From Acidimicrobiia bacterium (GTDB lineage: Bacteria > Actinomycetota > Acidimicrobiia > ATN3 > PSLF01), in NCBI GenBank assembly GCA_040289475.1, contig PSLF01000009.1, positions 22,776 to 86,775 of the forward strand: DNA of 64,000 nucleotides. Reading direction: 5' to 3'. Under the pieces are notes generated by a model that had not been told where the DNA came from, did no database searches, and was given only the letters and a program-made list of their open reading frames with translations. Shown in pieces: positions 28,021-35,924 of this stretch (position 1 is the stretch's first letter; every line of letters begins with the position of its first letter). Made by a program: the position numbers and the translations under genes.

Positions 28021-28953
28021 ATGAAAGCAACGATTATCGGGGCCGGTAAATACGGCTCGACTACGGCACAGCGTCTTGCAGAGCTTGACATAGTTGACGA
28101 AGTAGTCATGGTGGACATCGTCGAGGGACTTCCCCAGGGGCTGGCCCTCGACATCATGCAGTCGCGTCCAATCGAGGGCTTTACCACGGTGGTGAGAGGT
28201 TCCAACGACTACGGAGCTACGGCAGGTTCTGACATCTGTGTCGTAACGGCCGGGGTTGCCCGGAAACCTGGAATGAGCCGGATGGATCTACTGGAGACGA
28301 ATGCCAAAATCGTATCCGACGTTGTAAGGCGTTTTGTGGAGTTCAGCCCTGACGCAGTGATTATCGTTGTTTCCAACCCCTTGGACGAGATGACTGCTTT
28401 GGCAGCCAAGGTCAGTGGCTTTCCGAAGCAACGAATTATGGGCCAGGCAGGGGTTTTGGACACCGCCAGGATGCGGCATTTCGTCGCCGAAGAGTTCGGC
28501 GTGCAACCCTCGGAGGTGGAGGCAATTACGCTGGGATCTCACGGAGATACGATGGTTCCGGTTCCGTCCCAAGTGAGAGTAGCGGGAAAGCCACTTCGTG
28601 AGATCGCAACCCCCGAGCAGATCGAAAAGCTGGTAGCCAAGACCAGAGATGCAGGTGCAGAAATTGTAGCCCTCCTTAAGACGGGATCGGCGTACTTCGC
28701 TCCCTCCTCGGCTGCAGTGAAGATGGTGAGAGCAGTTGTACAAGACACAAAGGAAGTTCTCCCGGTGTGTGCCTGGGTCGAAGGAGAGTACGGTATCAGC
28801 GGTGTGTACCTAGGTGTGCCTGCGAGGTTGGGCCGGGGAGGAGTCGAAGAGATCGTCGAGATTCCCCTAGAAGACACGGAATACGAAGCCCTCCATAAAG
28901 CCGCAGAAGCAGTTAGGTCAAAGCAAGCAGACCTGGAGAAGCTCTCGGGGTAG
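28021..28953 (+). CDS. mdh: Malate dehydrogenase (LDH-like type)
   Basis: A 310-residue NAD-dependent dehydrogenase. The Rossmann start is IIGAGKYGSTTAQRLAE, the NAD-specific acidic residue is in VVMVDIVEG, and the substrate loop is ARKPGMSRMDLLETNAKI, where Arg in place of Gln marks malate rather than lactate dehydrogenase. VSNPLDEMTALAAK and the catalytic GSHGDTMVP (H174) are present. It oxidises malate to oxaloacetate in the TCA cycle, complementing SucCD and SDH in this window. The nearest ribosome-binding site is weak. A 125-bp gap without a gene separates it from proS. Confidence 0.94.
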   Translation: MKATIIGAGKYGSTTAQRLAELDIVDEVVMVDIVEGLPQGLALDIMQSRPIEGFTTVVRGSNDYGATAGSDICVVTAGVARKPGMSRMDLLETNAKIVSDVVRRFVEFSPDAVIIVVSNPLDEMTALAAKVSGFPKQRIMGQAGVLDTARMRHFVAEEFGVQPSEVEAITLGSHGDTMVPVPSQVRVAGKPLREIATPEQIEKLVAKTRDAGAEIVALLKTGSAYFAPSSAAVKMVRAVVQDTKEVLPVCAWVEGEYGISGVYLGVPARLGRGGVEEIVEIPLEDTEYEALHKAAEAVRSKQADLEKLSG

Positions 28954-29005
28954 GCCACCCTCAAAGAGTTTTATGACGAGTGGCCCGAGGAGCGGAGGAG
29001 AGTCT

Positions 29006-29032
29006 TTATGACGAAGGAATTCCTGTCATGAC
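29006..29032. terminator. Imperfect hairpin between convergent mdh and glycosyltransferase genes
   Basis: An inverted repeat centred on AGGAATTCCT: ATGAC, a 2-nt bulge, AGGAA, TTCCT, GTCAT. It covers the last codons of the minus-strand glycosyltransferase gene (stop at 29026) and lies past the mdh stop. It has no run of T on either strand, so it may only slow polymerase or be chance. Confidence 0.25.
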
Positions 29033-30855
29033 TCTGTATCTTCCTGCTTGTCCGCAGGAAGATCCAAGCTAATCACCCCGGTTTTCGAGTCCAGCCGGCT
29101 GTACTCCGTGAGCTGTATTTCGCTGGACACGACGGTTTGCACCGAATCAGATCCCAACGATAATCCTTCATGGGGGTCAAGGGCATCGCTTCTTAGGAAG
29201 GTTCGAGTTTTATCTGAACGACGATTTTCGGCTGGGTCCGCGGATGGATTTGGCGGCCCCGCAGCAGCAAGGATGTCCTCTCCTTCGTGAAGGACTGCGA
29301 GCGCTTCAGACCCTAGACTCTGAGCAAGTTTTTCTCTTTGGGCCCTCAGCTTGATAGCTCTCATTACTTCCTCGGGAATCTCCGGTTCAGAGGAGGGATC
29401 TTCGATTCCTGTGTCGATGGCGTCAAGTAACTCTCCCAGGGATGTCTTTCTTGTGATCACCGCTGTTCTTGTGAGGCCGTATAGGATCGACGATGAAAAT
29501 ACGATTATTGCGGCATCGGCTGTGAGGCGAAAGCGGGATGATCCAAATGCCAGTGCCGATAAGACGACAAATCCTGCGAACATGAGATATAGCGGTAGAA
29601 ATTCTCTCCACCGGTATTGCGATCGCCATGCTGCATAGACGGCGAAAACGAGAAGAGGAAAGTAAAAGGCAATTCCGGCGTACGTGATCCAGGTGGGCCT
29701 GCCCCAGCCTTCCTCTAAACGAGCGGTAACATAGGGATCCCAAAAGTCGAGTCCTCTGAGTATCCGAGCGAGCACGACCGAGGGTAAACGTTCTAGGTGT
29801 GAACGCATGTACTGAAGCCCTCTGGCCGTAAAGAGGTCGTCGACTATCTTTTCGTTGTGACGGGGATCGCGCACTTCGTAGAGAGTCCGTCGATCGTTGG
29901 AGATGCCACCGTAGTACCACGACCCTGTGTAGACCCTGTCGTAGTAGGCAACTCGGTTGTTGGCTCCGGCTATCAGGGTCCCCAGCGAGCTCGAAGGGGC
30001 GATTGTTCTAAAGTTCGACCACGTATGGTGGAGCCAGGGTGTGTAGACGACCAGAGCGGCAGCTATCGCGCAGCAGGCCAAAATTGCCCGTCTCGAAATC
30101 GACAGCCGCTGGATCGACACCATGACAAAAGAGATCGGTAGGAGGATCCAGGCCGCCCCTTCGGCTCGTGTCAAGGCCAGTGCCCCAACTAGCGCTCCAG
30201 CAATCGTCGCCCGGTAGAGCGCGGGCTTTTCTCGCAAAAGCAAGAGAACGTAGACGAGGGTTACAGCTAGAAAAGCAAAGAGGGCCTCGGGGTACAAGAC
30301 GCCGTCGGCCGCTATAAAAGGAGGATAAACAGCGGCGACGATACCGGCGACAGCAGCGACTCGGGAATTGTAAAGCTTTCTAGTGACCAAGAAAATGGCG
30401 ACGACCGTGGCCGCACCTATAGAGGACAACAGAACCCTGGCAATCAGCGGATTGCGGTTTGTTAGGGAGTAGGCAGAGGCCAGTGCGACGGTATATAGCG
30501 GAGGTCGAAACATCGTGGTTCTTATTTCCACAGCTGTTTCTCCGCGATCGTTGGTGACGGCCCATGGACGAGAGTATCCACCTCCGTCCAGCAATGAGCG
30601 AGCGACTTGGTCGTAGTCGTACATGTCTCTCAGCTCTGGAGCGATGAGGTAGTTGCCCAGGTGGAAGTTGTACGCGACACGGAATACAAACGCGAAGCAA
30701 AAAAGTAGGATGCATACCCGAACCAGTGGATAGGCCCGCAGGATTTCTTGGGTCTTCTCTACTACGGTGCGGCGGTCGTCCTCCGGACGGGCTACATAGA
30801 AGTCGTCGTCTCGAAAGTACCGCTCTTCTAAAGAATCAACGTTGCCTGTTTCCAT
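29026..30855 (-). CDS. GT-C membrane glycosyltransferase (PMT/ArnT-like, GT39 family)
   Basis: A 609-residue protein. Residues 1-45 are a charged cytoplasmic tail, and about 11 membrane segments follow to residue 440. The first external loop carries LRDMYDYDQVARSLLDGGG, the place where GT-C enzymes hold their catalytic Asp, and FRPPLYTVALASAYSL matches the PMT_2 pattern. Enzymes of this type transfer a sugar from a polyprenyl-phosphate carrier to a protein or glycan outside the membrane. A hydrophilic tail of about 150 residues (from about 450) with a helical segment RAIKLRAQREKLAQSLGSEAL is unusual and of unknown role. Convergent to mdh, divergent from the crotonase gene. Acceptor and donor are unknown. 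Confidence 0.75.
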   Translation of the reverse strand: METGNVDSLEERYFRDDDFYVARPEDDRRTVVEKTQEILRAYPLVRVCILLFCFAFVFRVAYNFHLGNYLIAPELRDMYDYDQVARSLLDGGGYSRPWAVTNDRGETAVEIRTTMFRPPLYTVALASAYSLTNRNPLIARVLLSSIGAATVVAIFLVTRKLYNSRVAAVAGIVAAVYPPFIAADGVLYPEALFAFLAVTLVYVLLLLREKPALYRATIAGALVGALALTRAEGAAWILLPISFVMVSIQRLSISRRAILACCAIAAALVVYTPWLHHTWSNFRTIAPSSSLGTLIAGANNRVAYYDRVYTGSWYYGGISNDRRTLYEVRDPRHNEKIVDDLFTARGLQYMRSHLERLPSVVLARILRGLDFWDPYVTARLEEGWGRPTWITYAGIAFYFPLLVFAVYAAWRSQYRWREFLPLYLMFAGFVVLSALAFGSSRFRLTADAAIIVFSSSILYGLTRTAVITRKTSLGELLDAIDTGIEDPSSEPEIPEEVMRAIKLRAQREKLAQSLGSEALAVLHEGEDILAAAGPPNPSADPAENRRSDKTRTFLRSDALDPHEGLSLGSDSVQTVVSSEIQLTEYSRLDSKTGVISLDLPADKQEDTES

Positions 30856-31008
30856 CCCTGCTCAAGAATATCGTCCGATCTCGGGGCCTGAGAGGTGATC
30901 AGCTGAAGCTTTTCTCGAGCTTTTGGCTACAGCGAGTTTGAAATCGAAACCATATTTACAAGCTATGCTTTTACCGCCTTAGGCTCTACATGAACAGGAG
31001 GACTTGTA

Positions 31009-31782
31009 ATGGCGCTTGTCGAATCTTCCACCGAAGGTCGAATCCGTATTGTGACAATAAACCGTCCAGACCAACGCAATGCGATAAGTCCCGAGGTCTC
31101 CACACAGCTTGAAGCTGCGATCTCCGAGTTCGAAAAAGACAATGATGTCTGGGTGGGAATTATCACCGGCGCCGGTGATAAGGCCTTCTCGGCTGGAGCT
31201 GACCTAAAGGCGATAGCTGCCGGAAGAATGCAGGAGATCTGGACGGCCGAAGGTGGGTTCGCGGGGATCACCAAACGATCCAGAACCAAGCCGATCATTG
31301 CGGCGGTAAATGGTGATGCGTTGGCGGGAGGGTGTGAGATTGCCCTAGCCTGCGATTTGATTGTAGCTGCCGAGCATGCCCGCTTCGGTCTTCCCGAGGT
31401 GCGCAGGAGCCTGATCGCAGCTGCGGGTGGGCTGTTCCGCCTCCCACGGCGGCTTCCACTTTCGGTGGCAATGGAGATGATTCTCACTGGTCTGCCGATA
31501 TCGGCACGTAGAGCTTACGAGTTGGGTTTGGTAAACCGGGTTGTCCCGGCGGACCAAGTAATGTCGGCGGCCATGGAATTGGCTGGAGCAATTGCAGAGT
31601 GTGCACCAGTTGCTGTACGAGAGTCCCGAAGGGTTGTTGTCGAATCGCTTCTAGCTTCCGAGGAGGACCGTGGCTGGGAGTTGTCTGCCAGGGCGACAGC
31701 CACGGTGGTCGGTACGGAAGACTTCCTAGAGGGCCCCAGGGCCTTCGTAGAGAAGCGAGAGCCTCGGTGGAAGGGCCGATGA
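31009..31782 (+). CDS. Enoyl-CoA hydratase/isomerase family protein (crotonase)
   Basis: A 257-residue crotonase. The oxyanion-hole segments are AFSAGADLKAIA (about 63-74) and AAVNGDALAGGCEIALACD (about 103-121), with the conserved second region FGLPEVRRSLIAAAGGL. The Glu in GGCEIAL and the Glu in LPEVRR are in the positions of the two catalytic acids of enoyl-CoA hydratases, so hydratase activity is likely. It probably acts in fatty-acid or other acyl-CoA degradation. The ATG follows a perfect aggagg (7 nt spacing). It stands between glycosyltransferase genes and does not obviously belong to their pathway. Confidence 0.87.
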   Translation: MALVESSTEGRIRIVTINRPDQRNAISPEVSTQLEAAISEFEKDNDVWVGIITGAGDKAFSAGADLKAIAAGRMQEIWTAEGGFAGITKRSRTKPIIAAVNGDALAGGCEIALACDLIVAAEHARFGLPEVRRSLIAAAGGLFRLPRRLPLSVAMEMILTGLPISARRAYELGLVNRVVPADQVMSAAMELAGAIAECAPVAVRESRRVVVESLLASEEDRGWELSARATATVVGTEDFLEGPRAFVEKREPRWKGR

Positions 31783-31822
31783 CTCAAATTGAGGTTGATT
31801 AGGTAGCACATTCCAAACGAGG

Positions 31823-32743
31823 ATGCGTCACCTGATCTGGCACTCGTACTGGTTTTACCGTCGAAAGATCTCGGGCGCACGCCGCATCGACGGTTTAGTA
31901 CTTGATGTCGGATCTGGGAACTCTCCTTTTCCTCGTGCCGATGTACTCGCAGAGAAGTTTTTGCTGGACGACTCCAATCGCATTTGGGGTCAGAAACCGG
32001 TACTGTCGGCGCCGGTGGTCGCCTGCGATGCGGAGGCACTGCCGTTCTCCGACAAAACGTTCGATTTCGTAGTCGCCTCGCATCTGCTTGAACACGTCGA
32101 CCGTCCCGACAGAGTGATGTTGGAGCTGTCACGTGTGGGTAAGGCAGGGTACATAGAGTGTCCCGACGAAGCCTATGACAAACTGGATTCCCCTCCCTAT
32201 CACAGGTGGTTTGTTGAGCAGCGCGGCGACCGTCTGGTGTTCAAGCAAAAACAGAACGCGGTTTTTGACGAAGGAATCAAGGCTCTCACCCACGATACGC
32301 TGTACAAGGATCGAGGATTCTGGGCGGTCTTTTGGAGAAGATTGGAGCGATTTTTTGTGATGTACCGCTGGGAAGGAAAGATTGACTTTGAGGTCCACTA
32401 TCTCTCACTCCCCACCGGTGAAAAGGGAACTGCAGAAAGATCTGTTTTCGATGACGAGCAGTGGCTGCTAAAGCACGGGTTCTTGGTCGTCAAGCCCGAG
32501 GAAGGGGCACCAAACTCTGGGCTAGTGGATGCAGTTTTCAGGCTCACATGGAGAGCGCTCTCACTGTCGGTTAGAGGAAGAAGGCCGTATCCACGAGTAA
32601 TTGACTTGGTCGTGTGTCCTGCTGATCGTTCGAAGCTCGATAGATCCGGAGTATCGGAGAACAAGCGAGAAGGTACGTTGGCGTGCGGCGAGTGTGGACG
32701 GCTCTTTCCGGTAGTAGAGGGCATACCGCATCTTTTCGTGTGA
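31823..32743 (+). CDS. SAM methyltransferase with Trm112-like zinc-ribbon tail
   Basis: A 306-residue protein. Residues 20-125 form a class I SAM fold: motif I is GLVLDVGSGNSPFPRADV, an acidic residue follows in FLLDDS, and ACDAEALPFSDKTFDFVVASHLLEHVDRP is the motif II/III region. Residues 125-240 are an insert of unknown function. Residues 260-306 resemble Trm112: VIDLVVCPADRSKLDRS, then CGECGRLFPVVEGIPHLFV, giving a CPxD plus CxxC zinc-binding site. Trm112 is normally a separate partner of methyltransferases, so having both in one chain is of interest. Acceptor may be a sugar, lipid or glycan intermediate, given the neighbours. The ATG lacks a well-spaced ribosome-binding site. Confidence 0.75.
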   Translation: MRHLIWHSYWFYRRKISGARRIDGLVLDVGSGNSPFPRADVLAEKFLLDDSNRIWGQKPVLSAPVVACDAEALPFSDKTFDFVVASHLLEHVDRPDRVMLELSRVGKAGYIECPDEAYDKLDSPPYHRWFVEQRGDRLVFKQKQNAVFDEGIKALTHDTLYKDRGFWAVFWRRLERFFVMYRWEGKIDFEVHYLSLPTGEKGTAERSVFDDEQWLLKHGFLVVKPEEGAPNSGLVDAVFRLTWRALSLSVRGRRPYPRVIDLVVCPADRSKLDRSGVSENKREGTLACGECGRLFPVVEGIPHLFV

Positions 32744-32764
32744 GAGAATCCAAATGGGGATGTT

Positions 32765-32879
32765 GTGGTGGCGGCCTTCCTTTCGCCTGCAAGAAGGGAT
32801 GGGCGGGCGGCTTATGGTGCCACCACCAGATTCGAGGCGAAGCAATCCTTTCCGTGGCCCGACTTTCCTGGAAAGTCGA
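32765..32879. terminator. Two inverted repeats between convergent genes
   Basis: GTGGTGGC (32765-32772) is repeated inverted as GCCACCAC (32819-32826), and a near-perfect hairpin CGACTTTCCTGGAAAGTCG lies at 32861-32879 right after the epimerase stop. They fill the 137-bp gap between the convergent methyltransferase and epimerase genes. There is no T-run, so a classical intrinsic terminator is not shown, but a two-way transcription stop is the simplest explanation. Confidence 0.35.
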
Positions 32880-32880
32880 G

Positions 32881-33879
32881 CTACAGACAAAGAGCTGACG
32901 GAAAAAACGGAGAATCCGGTTTTTTACTCTCGGACTCGTACCATTCGATCGTGCGAACCAGCCCTGCCTCGAAGGAGATTTGCGGCTCCCAACCCAACAG
33001 CTCTCTGGCTTTGGAGTTGTCGCAGTACATCCGCCAGATTTCCCGCGGCCTATAGGGAAGCGCACCAACTCTGAGCTCGACCGGGTTTCCCAGGAGTTCC
33101 AGCACTGTAGAGGCAACATCTTTCATCGATCGCTCTTGGCCGCAGCCCACGTTGATAACTTCTCCGAGCACCGAGTCATCGGCTTCTGCGGCTTTTATGA
33201 ATCCGGCGACGATGTCGGAAACGAAGTTGAACTCTCTGGTTTGTACACCTTCGGTGATTTCGACGGGTAGTCCCCGAAGTGCCCTGGCAATAGTTTCAGG
33301 GATGATACGATCGGGGCTCTGCATGGGCCCAAAGGCGTTGAACGGTCTTATTGCCACCGTGGGGATGCCGTAGGCGTCCTTGTATATCAAAGCGAGTCGC
33401 TCTGCCGCGTACTTTGAGACGCCGTAGGGGGATACAGGGTTGACGGGGCCCGTTTCCCGAAACGGCACGTCCACGTCTCCATAGACCTCGCTGGTGCTGG
33501 CATAGACGAGCCTTGTCGGGGGATGGCTCGCGAGTGCCTCCAAAATGTTTCTAGTACCTTCGATGTTGGTGGTTGTGCACTCGGATACCCGATCGAACGA
33601 ACGGCCCACGTGAGTGAAGGCTCCGAGGTGAAATACGTAGTTAGGTTTTACTCGTTTGACGACGCGAGCCACGGCGTAACTATCGGTCAAATCAGCGTCC
33701 TCTAGCCGAATTTTTCCTGTGAGGTCGGCGAGTCGAGGAGGGTACAGAGCGGATACGTCGGACACCAACGCAACGACGTCAGAGCCGAGATCCATGAGAG
33801 CTCGCGTCAAATGTGACCCGATAAATCCCGCCGCCCCTGTTACCAAGACCGTGCTTTCTTTGAGGGACCTTGCGCTCAT
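32881..33879 (-). CDS. NAD-dependent sugar-nucleotide epimerase/dehydratase
   Basis: A 332-residue extended short-chain dehydrogenase/reductase. The NAD site is VTGAAGFIGSHLTRAL (about 13-28), the acidic cofactor residue region is VVALVSDV, the Ser/Thr is in YASTSEVYG and the catalytic YxxxK in PYGVSKYAAERLAL. RPFNAFGPMQSPDRIIP matches the GDP-mannose 4,6-dehydratase/UDP-glucose 4-epimerase-type substrate loop. The exact sugar cannot be read from sequence. It would make an activated sugar for the glycosyltransferases around it. The gene is 8 nt downstream of a GT2 gene, so the two form an operon. Confidence 0.85.
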   Translation of the reverse strand: MSARSLKESTVLVTGAAGFIGSHLTRALMDLGSDVVALVSDVSALYPPRLADLTGKIRLEDADLTDSYAVARVVKRVKPNYVFHLGAFTHVGRSFDRVSECTTTNIEGTRNILEALASHPPTRLVYASTSEVYGDVDVPFRETGPVNPVSPYGVSKYAAERLALIYKDAYGIPTVAIRPFNAFGPMQSPDRIIPETIARALRGLPVEITEGVQTREFNFVSDIVAGFIKAAEADDSVLGEVINVGCGQERSMKDVASTVLELLGNPVELRVGALPYRPREIWRMYCDNSKARELLGWEPQISFEAGLVRTIEWYESESKKPDSPFFPSALCL

Positions 33880-33887
33880 TTAGATTC

Positions 33888-34625
33888 CTAGACCCGAGAA
33901 GCAGATCGTATCGATTTTCTGATCTGAAGAAGCTCTTTGAGTATGGATGGGAGGTCTTTTAACATCGACAGTTTACTGTCGGGATCGTTTTCCCAGTGAA
34001 TGGGGACCTCAAGCACCGTTATTCCTAGCATTGCTGCTTTTCCCAGTATCTCTGCATCGAAAAGCCATCCTTTAGTGGTCTGGCTTGAGAAGAGTATCTC
34101 GGCGACGTCAGAGCGAAACCACTTGAAGCCACAAAAAATATCGCGGGGAAGCTTTGGGACGATCGCACGCGTGACGCTCAGACAAACCTGTCCAGCCAGT
34201 CGTCGTGGCAGCGACTGTGGCCGTACAACTGAGGCACCCGACGCTAACCTAGATCCAACTATGATTCCGAACTCCTCTTCTCTAGCGAGTTTCCAAAATC
34301 TTGGGATTTCGTCAGGGGGCGTCGAAAGGTCGGCATCAATGAAAAACCGCCAGTCACCATTAGCCTCCAGCATTCCGCGCCTTACGGAAAACCCCTTCCC
34401 CTCGTTCCTCGAGTTCACAAGCACACGGACTTTGGTGCCAGGCGGACATATTTCGCGAGCAATTGAGGCTGTGTGGTCCGGGCTGGCGTTGTCTACGATG
34501 ATGATTTCGTTAGTCTCTCCCACGCTTCCCAGTGCTTTCGACACTTCCTCGATGGCGGTCGCAATCTTGTGCGCCTCGTTGAAAGTCGGGATGATAGCTG
34601 TGATGCGTGGATGTTCAGAGGACAT
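33888..34625 (-). CDS. Family 2 glycosyltransferase (dolichol-phosphate-mannose synthase-like)
   Basis: A 245-residue GT-A protein without membrane segments. Seen: ITAIIPTFNEAHKIATAI at the start, IIIVDNASPDHT (nucleotide-binding), the DxD-type metal site FIDADLSTPPDEI, and FGIIVGSRLASGA. Related enzymes (DPM/DPG synthase-like) attach a sugar to polyprenyl phosphate, the donor used by GT-C transferases such as those encoded on both sides. No C-terminal GtrA-like domain or membrane part. It is translated just upstream of the epimerase gene (8-nt gap). The ATG at 34625 lies 135 bp from the next upstream gene. Confidence 0.83.
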   Translation of the reverse strand: MSSEHPRITAIIPTFNEAHKIATAIEEVSKALGSVGETNEIIIVDNASPDHTASIAREICPPGTKVRVLVNSRNEGKGFSVRRGMLEANGDWRFFIDADLSTPPDEIPRFWKLAREEEFGIIVGSRLASGASVVRPQSLPRRLAGQVCLSVTRAIVPKLPRDIFCGFKWFRSDVAEILFSSQTTKGWLFDAEILGKAAMLGITVLEVPIHWENDPDSKLSMLKDLPSILKELLQIRKSIRSASRV

Positions 34626-34760
34626 ACTTGCGAGTTCCGGTCAGCTTGGATCTTCAGTCCTTCTTGAGCCGAGGCGAGCTAGCGAGCATCGCAGCTTCGA
34701 TCGGTCGCGTAGAAGCTAGCACTGGAGCCTGAACACTTTCCCTCGAGCCAGAGGCACAGT

Positions 34761-35774
34761 TCAGGTAGTGGAACCTTCTTGTTTGATCGGTCTTGCCTTG
34801 ACGACACCTCTAGCATGTAGACCTTTGCGGCTCGGAAGAAACGAGACCAATACCGGCTCGTCGTTAGGGTCGCCAGCTGGATCGAGCGGAAGCACTCGAT
34901 AACGCCAGTCAACCGCAGCGACCACGCAAGCAGTAGCCAAAAGCCCGATTGCTATTCCAGCTACCGAGTGTGCAAGCATCTGCTTTAGGGCATAAGAGGA
35001 GTCGATATTGCCTTTGAGATCGATACCCTGGATCACCATGATCAAGGGTATCGAGGCTACTACCACCGCTGTAATCCCTAGTAGTTCTCGGGAGTCTACT
35101 TTTCTCCACAGTAAAACGAGTAGCAGAGGCACGAAGAAAACCCCCCAAATGTCGGCGAAAAAGTAGGCGACCGCGACTGCAATGCCAATCAGTATCGCAA
35201 CCCCGATAGGATGAACTTTTCCAGGCTCTCGCGCTCTGGTTGGCAGGTTCGTGGGTCGAGCAAGTGCTACGGGTAATCCTTCGCGGGGAGGACGCCGCGT
35301 ACCACGAGGCGGTCTCATGCCTGGGGGAGGCATGCGTCGGCCAGGAAGCTCGGGTGCAGCCCGGCGACGCCGTGGAGCTCTTTCCGAAGGCTCGACACCG
35401 GCTCCGGTCTTTGAGGCAGTTGTCGGCGTATCTTCGGACCTAGCCGGCGCTGCGGGGGGAGCTATAGGAGGAGAAGGTTGACCCGGAGATGCTGGTGGTA
35501 CTTGGGGAGCGACAGGGAGAGTTGGCGGTACGGGTGAAGCCTCGGGCACGCGAGGTTGTACCGCGCCCCTCTTGGTCATTCGCCGCTGCTCGTCGGGGAT
35601 CGTGGCGCGAATTCGATCCGCGAGACGCTTCCTGGCGAGCGCGCGTTGCTCGGCAGGAGAAAGCGTGGCCTGCTCTTCTGGAGTGAGAAGTTGCTTCTCC
35701 TCCTCCGAGCTAGGTTCTCTCTCTGCCGGGTGGGGCTGCCCCCCGGGCTCTTGACCGCTGCCGTTTTCCGTCAT
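34761..35774 (-). CDS. Proline-rich membrane protein of unknown function
   Basis: A 337-residue protein. Residues 1-75 are charged with an Ala/Glu/Arg-rich helix (LTPEEQATLSPAEQRALARK), and 75-185 are dominated by Pro, Ala and Arg (PPAAPARSED, MPPPGMRPPRGTRRPP). About three to four membrane segments follow: VAILIGIAVAVAYFFADIWG with VFFVPLLLVLLW, then LLGITAVVVASIPLIMVIQG, then SVAGIAIGLLATACVVAAVD. The end is a soluble tail. I do not recognise the family. The N-terminal disordered half is like those of actinobacterial envelope scaffold proteins. The ATG has ggagg 5 nt upstream. It lies 150 bp downstream of the AftD-like gene on the same strand. Confidence 0.65.
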   Translation of the reverse strand: MTENGSGQEPGGQPHPAEREPSSEEEKQLLTPEEQATLSPAEQRALARKRLADRIRATIPDEQRRMTKRGAVQPRVPEASPVPPTLPVAPQVPPASPGQPSPPIAPPAAPARSEDTPTTASKTGAGVEPSERAPRRRRAAPELPGRRMPPPGMRPPRGTRRPPREGLPVALARPTNLPTRAREPGKVHPIGVAILIGIAVAVAYFFADIWGVFFVPLLLVLLWRKVDSRELLGITAVVVASIPLIMVIQGIDLKGNIDSSYALKQMLAHSVAGIAIGLLATACVVAAVDWRYRVLPLDPAGDPNDEPVLVSFLPSRKGLHARGVVKARPIKQEGSTT

Positions 35775-35816
35775 GAGATCCTCCAGTTCTTAGCAAAACT
35801 TCGTTGCCTGAAAGAC

Positions 35817-35861
35817 TTGTTGCAAAAATTATTTTTCGCAGCAAACTGCGAGACGCCTCGC
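35817..35861 (-). promoter_or_regulatory. AT-rich hairpin between AftD-like and membrane-protein genes
   Basis: Reading the minus strand, a GCGAG-GCGT-CTCGC stem-loop (35848-35861) is followed by a longer stem formed by TTGCTGCGAAAAAT and ATTTTTGCAACAA (35817-35844, one mismatch and one bulge). It lies after the AftD-like stop and before the next start. It could be a terminator for the former (A/T-rich second stem) or a leader structure of the latter. No function is proved. Confidence 0.35.
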
Positions 35862-35924
35862 TTGAATTCTCATCTTTGCTACTAGGGTCGTACAGCCTCT
35901 GACGTGACCTGAGCCCTCTCCTCC

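Noticed and set aside
35240..35885. Several plus-strand frames opposite the Pro-rich membrane protein
   Set aside because: They are reverse readings of a Pro/Arg-rich repeat region, overlap one another, and have no ribosome-binding site.
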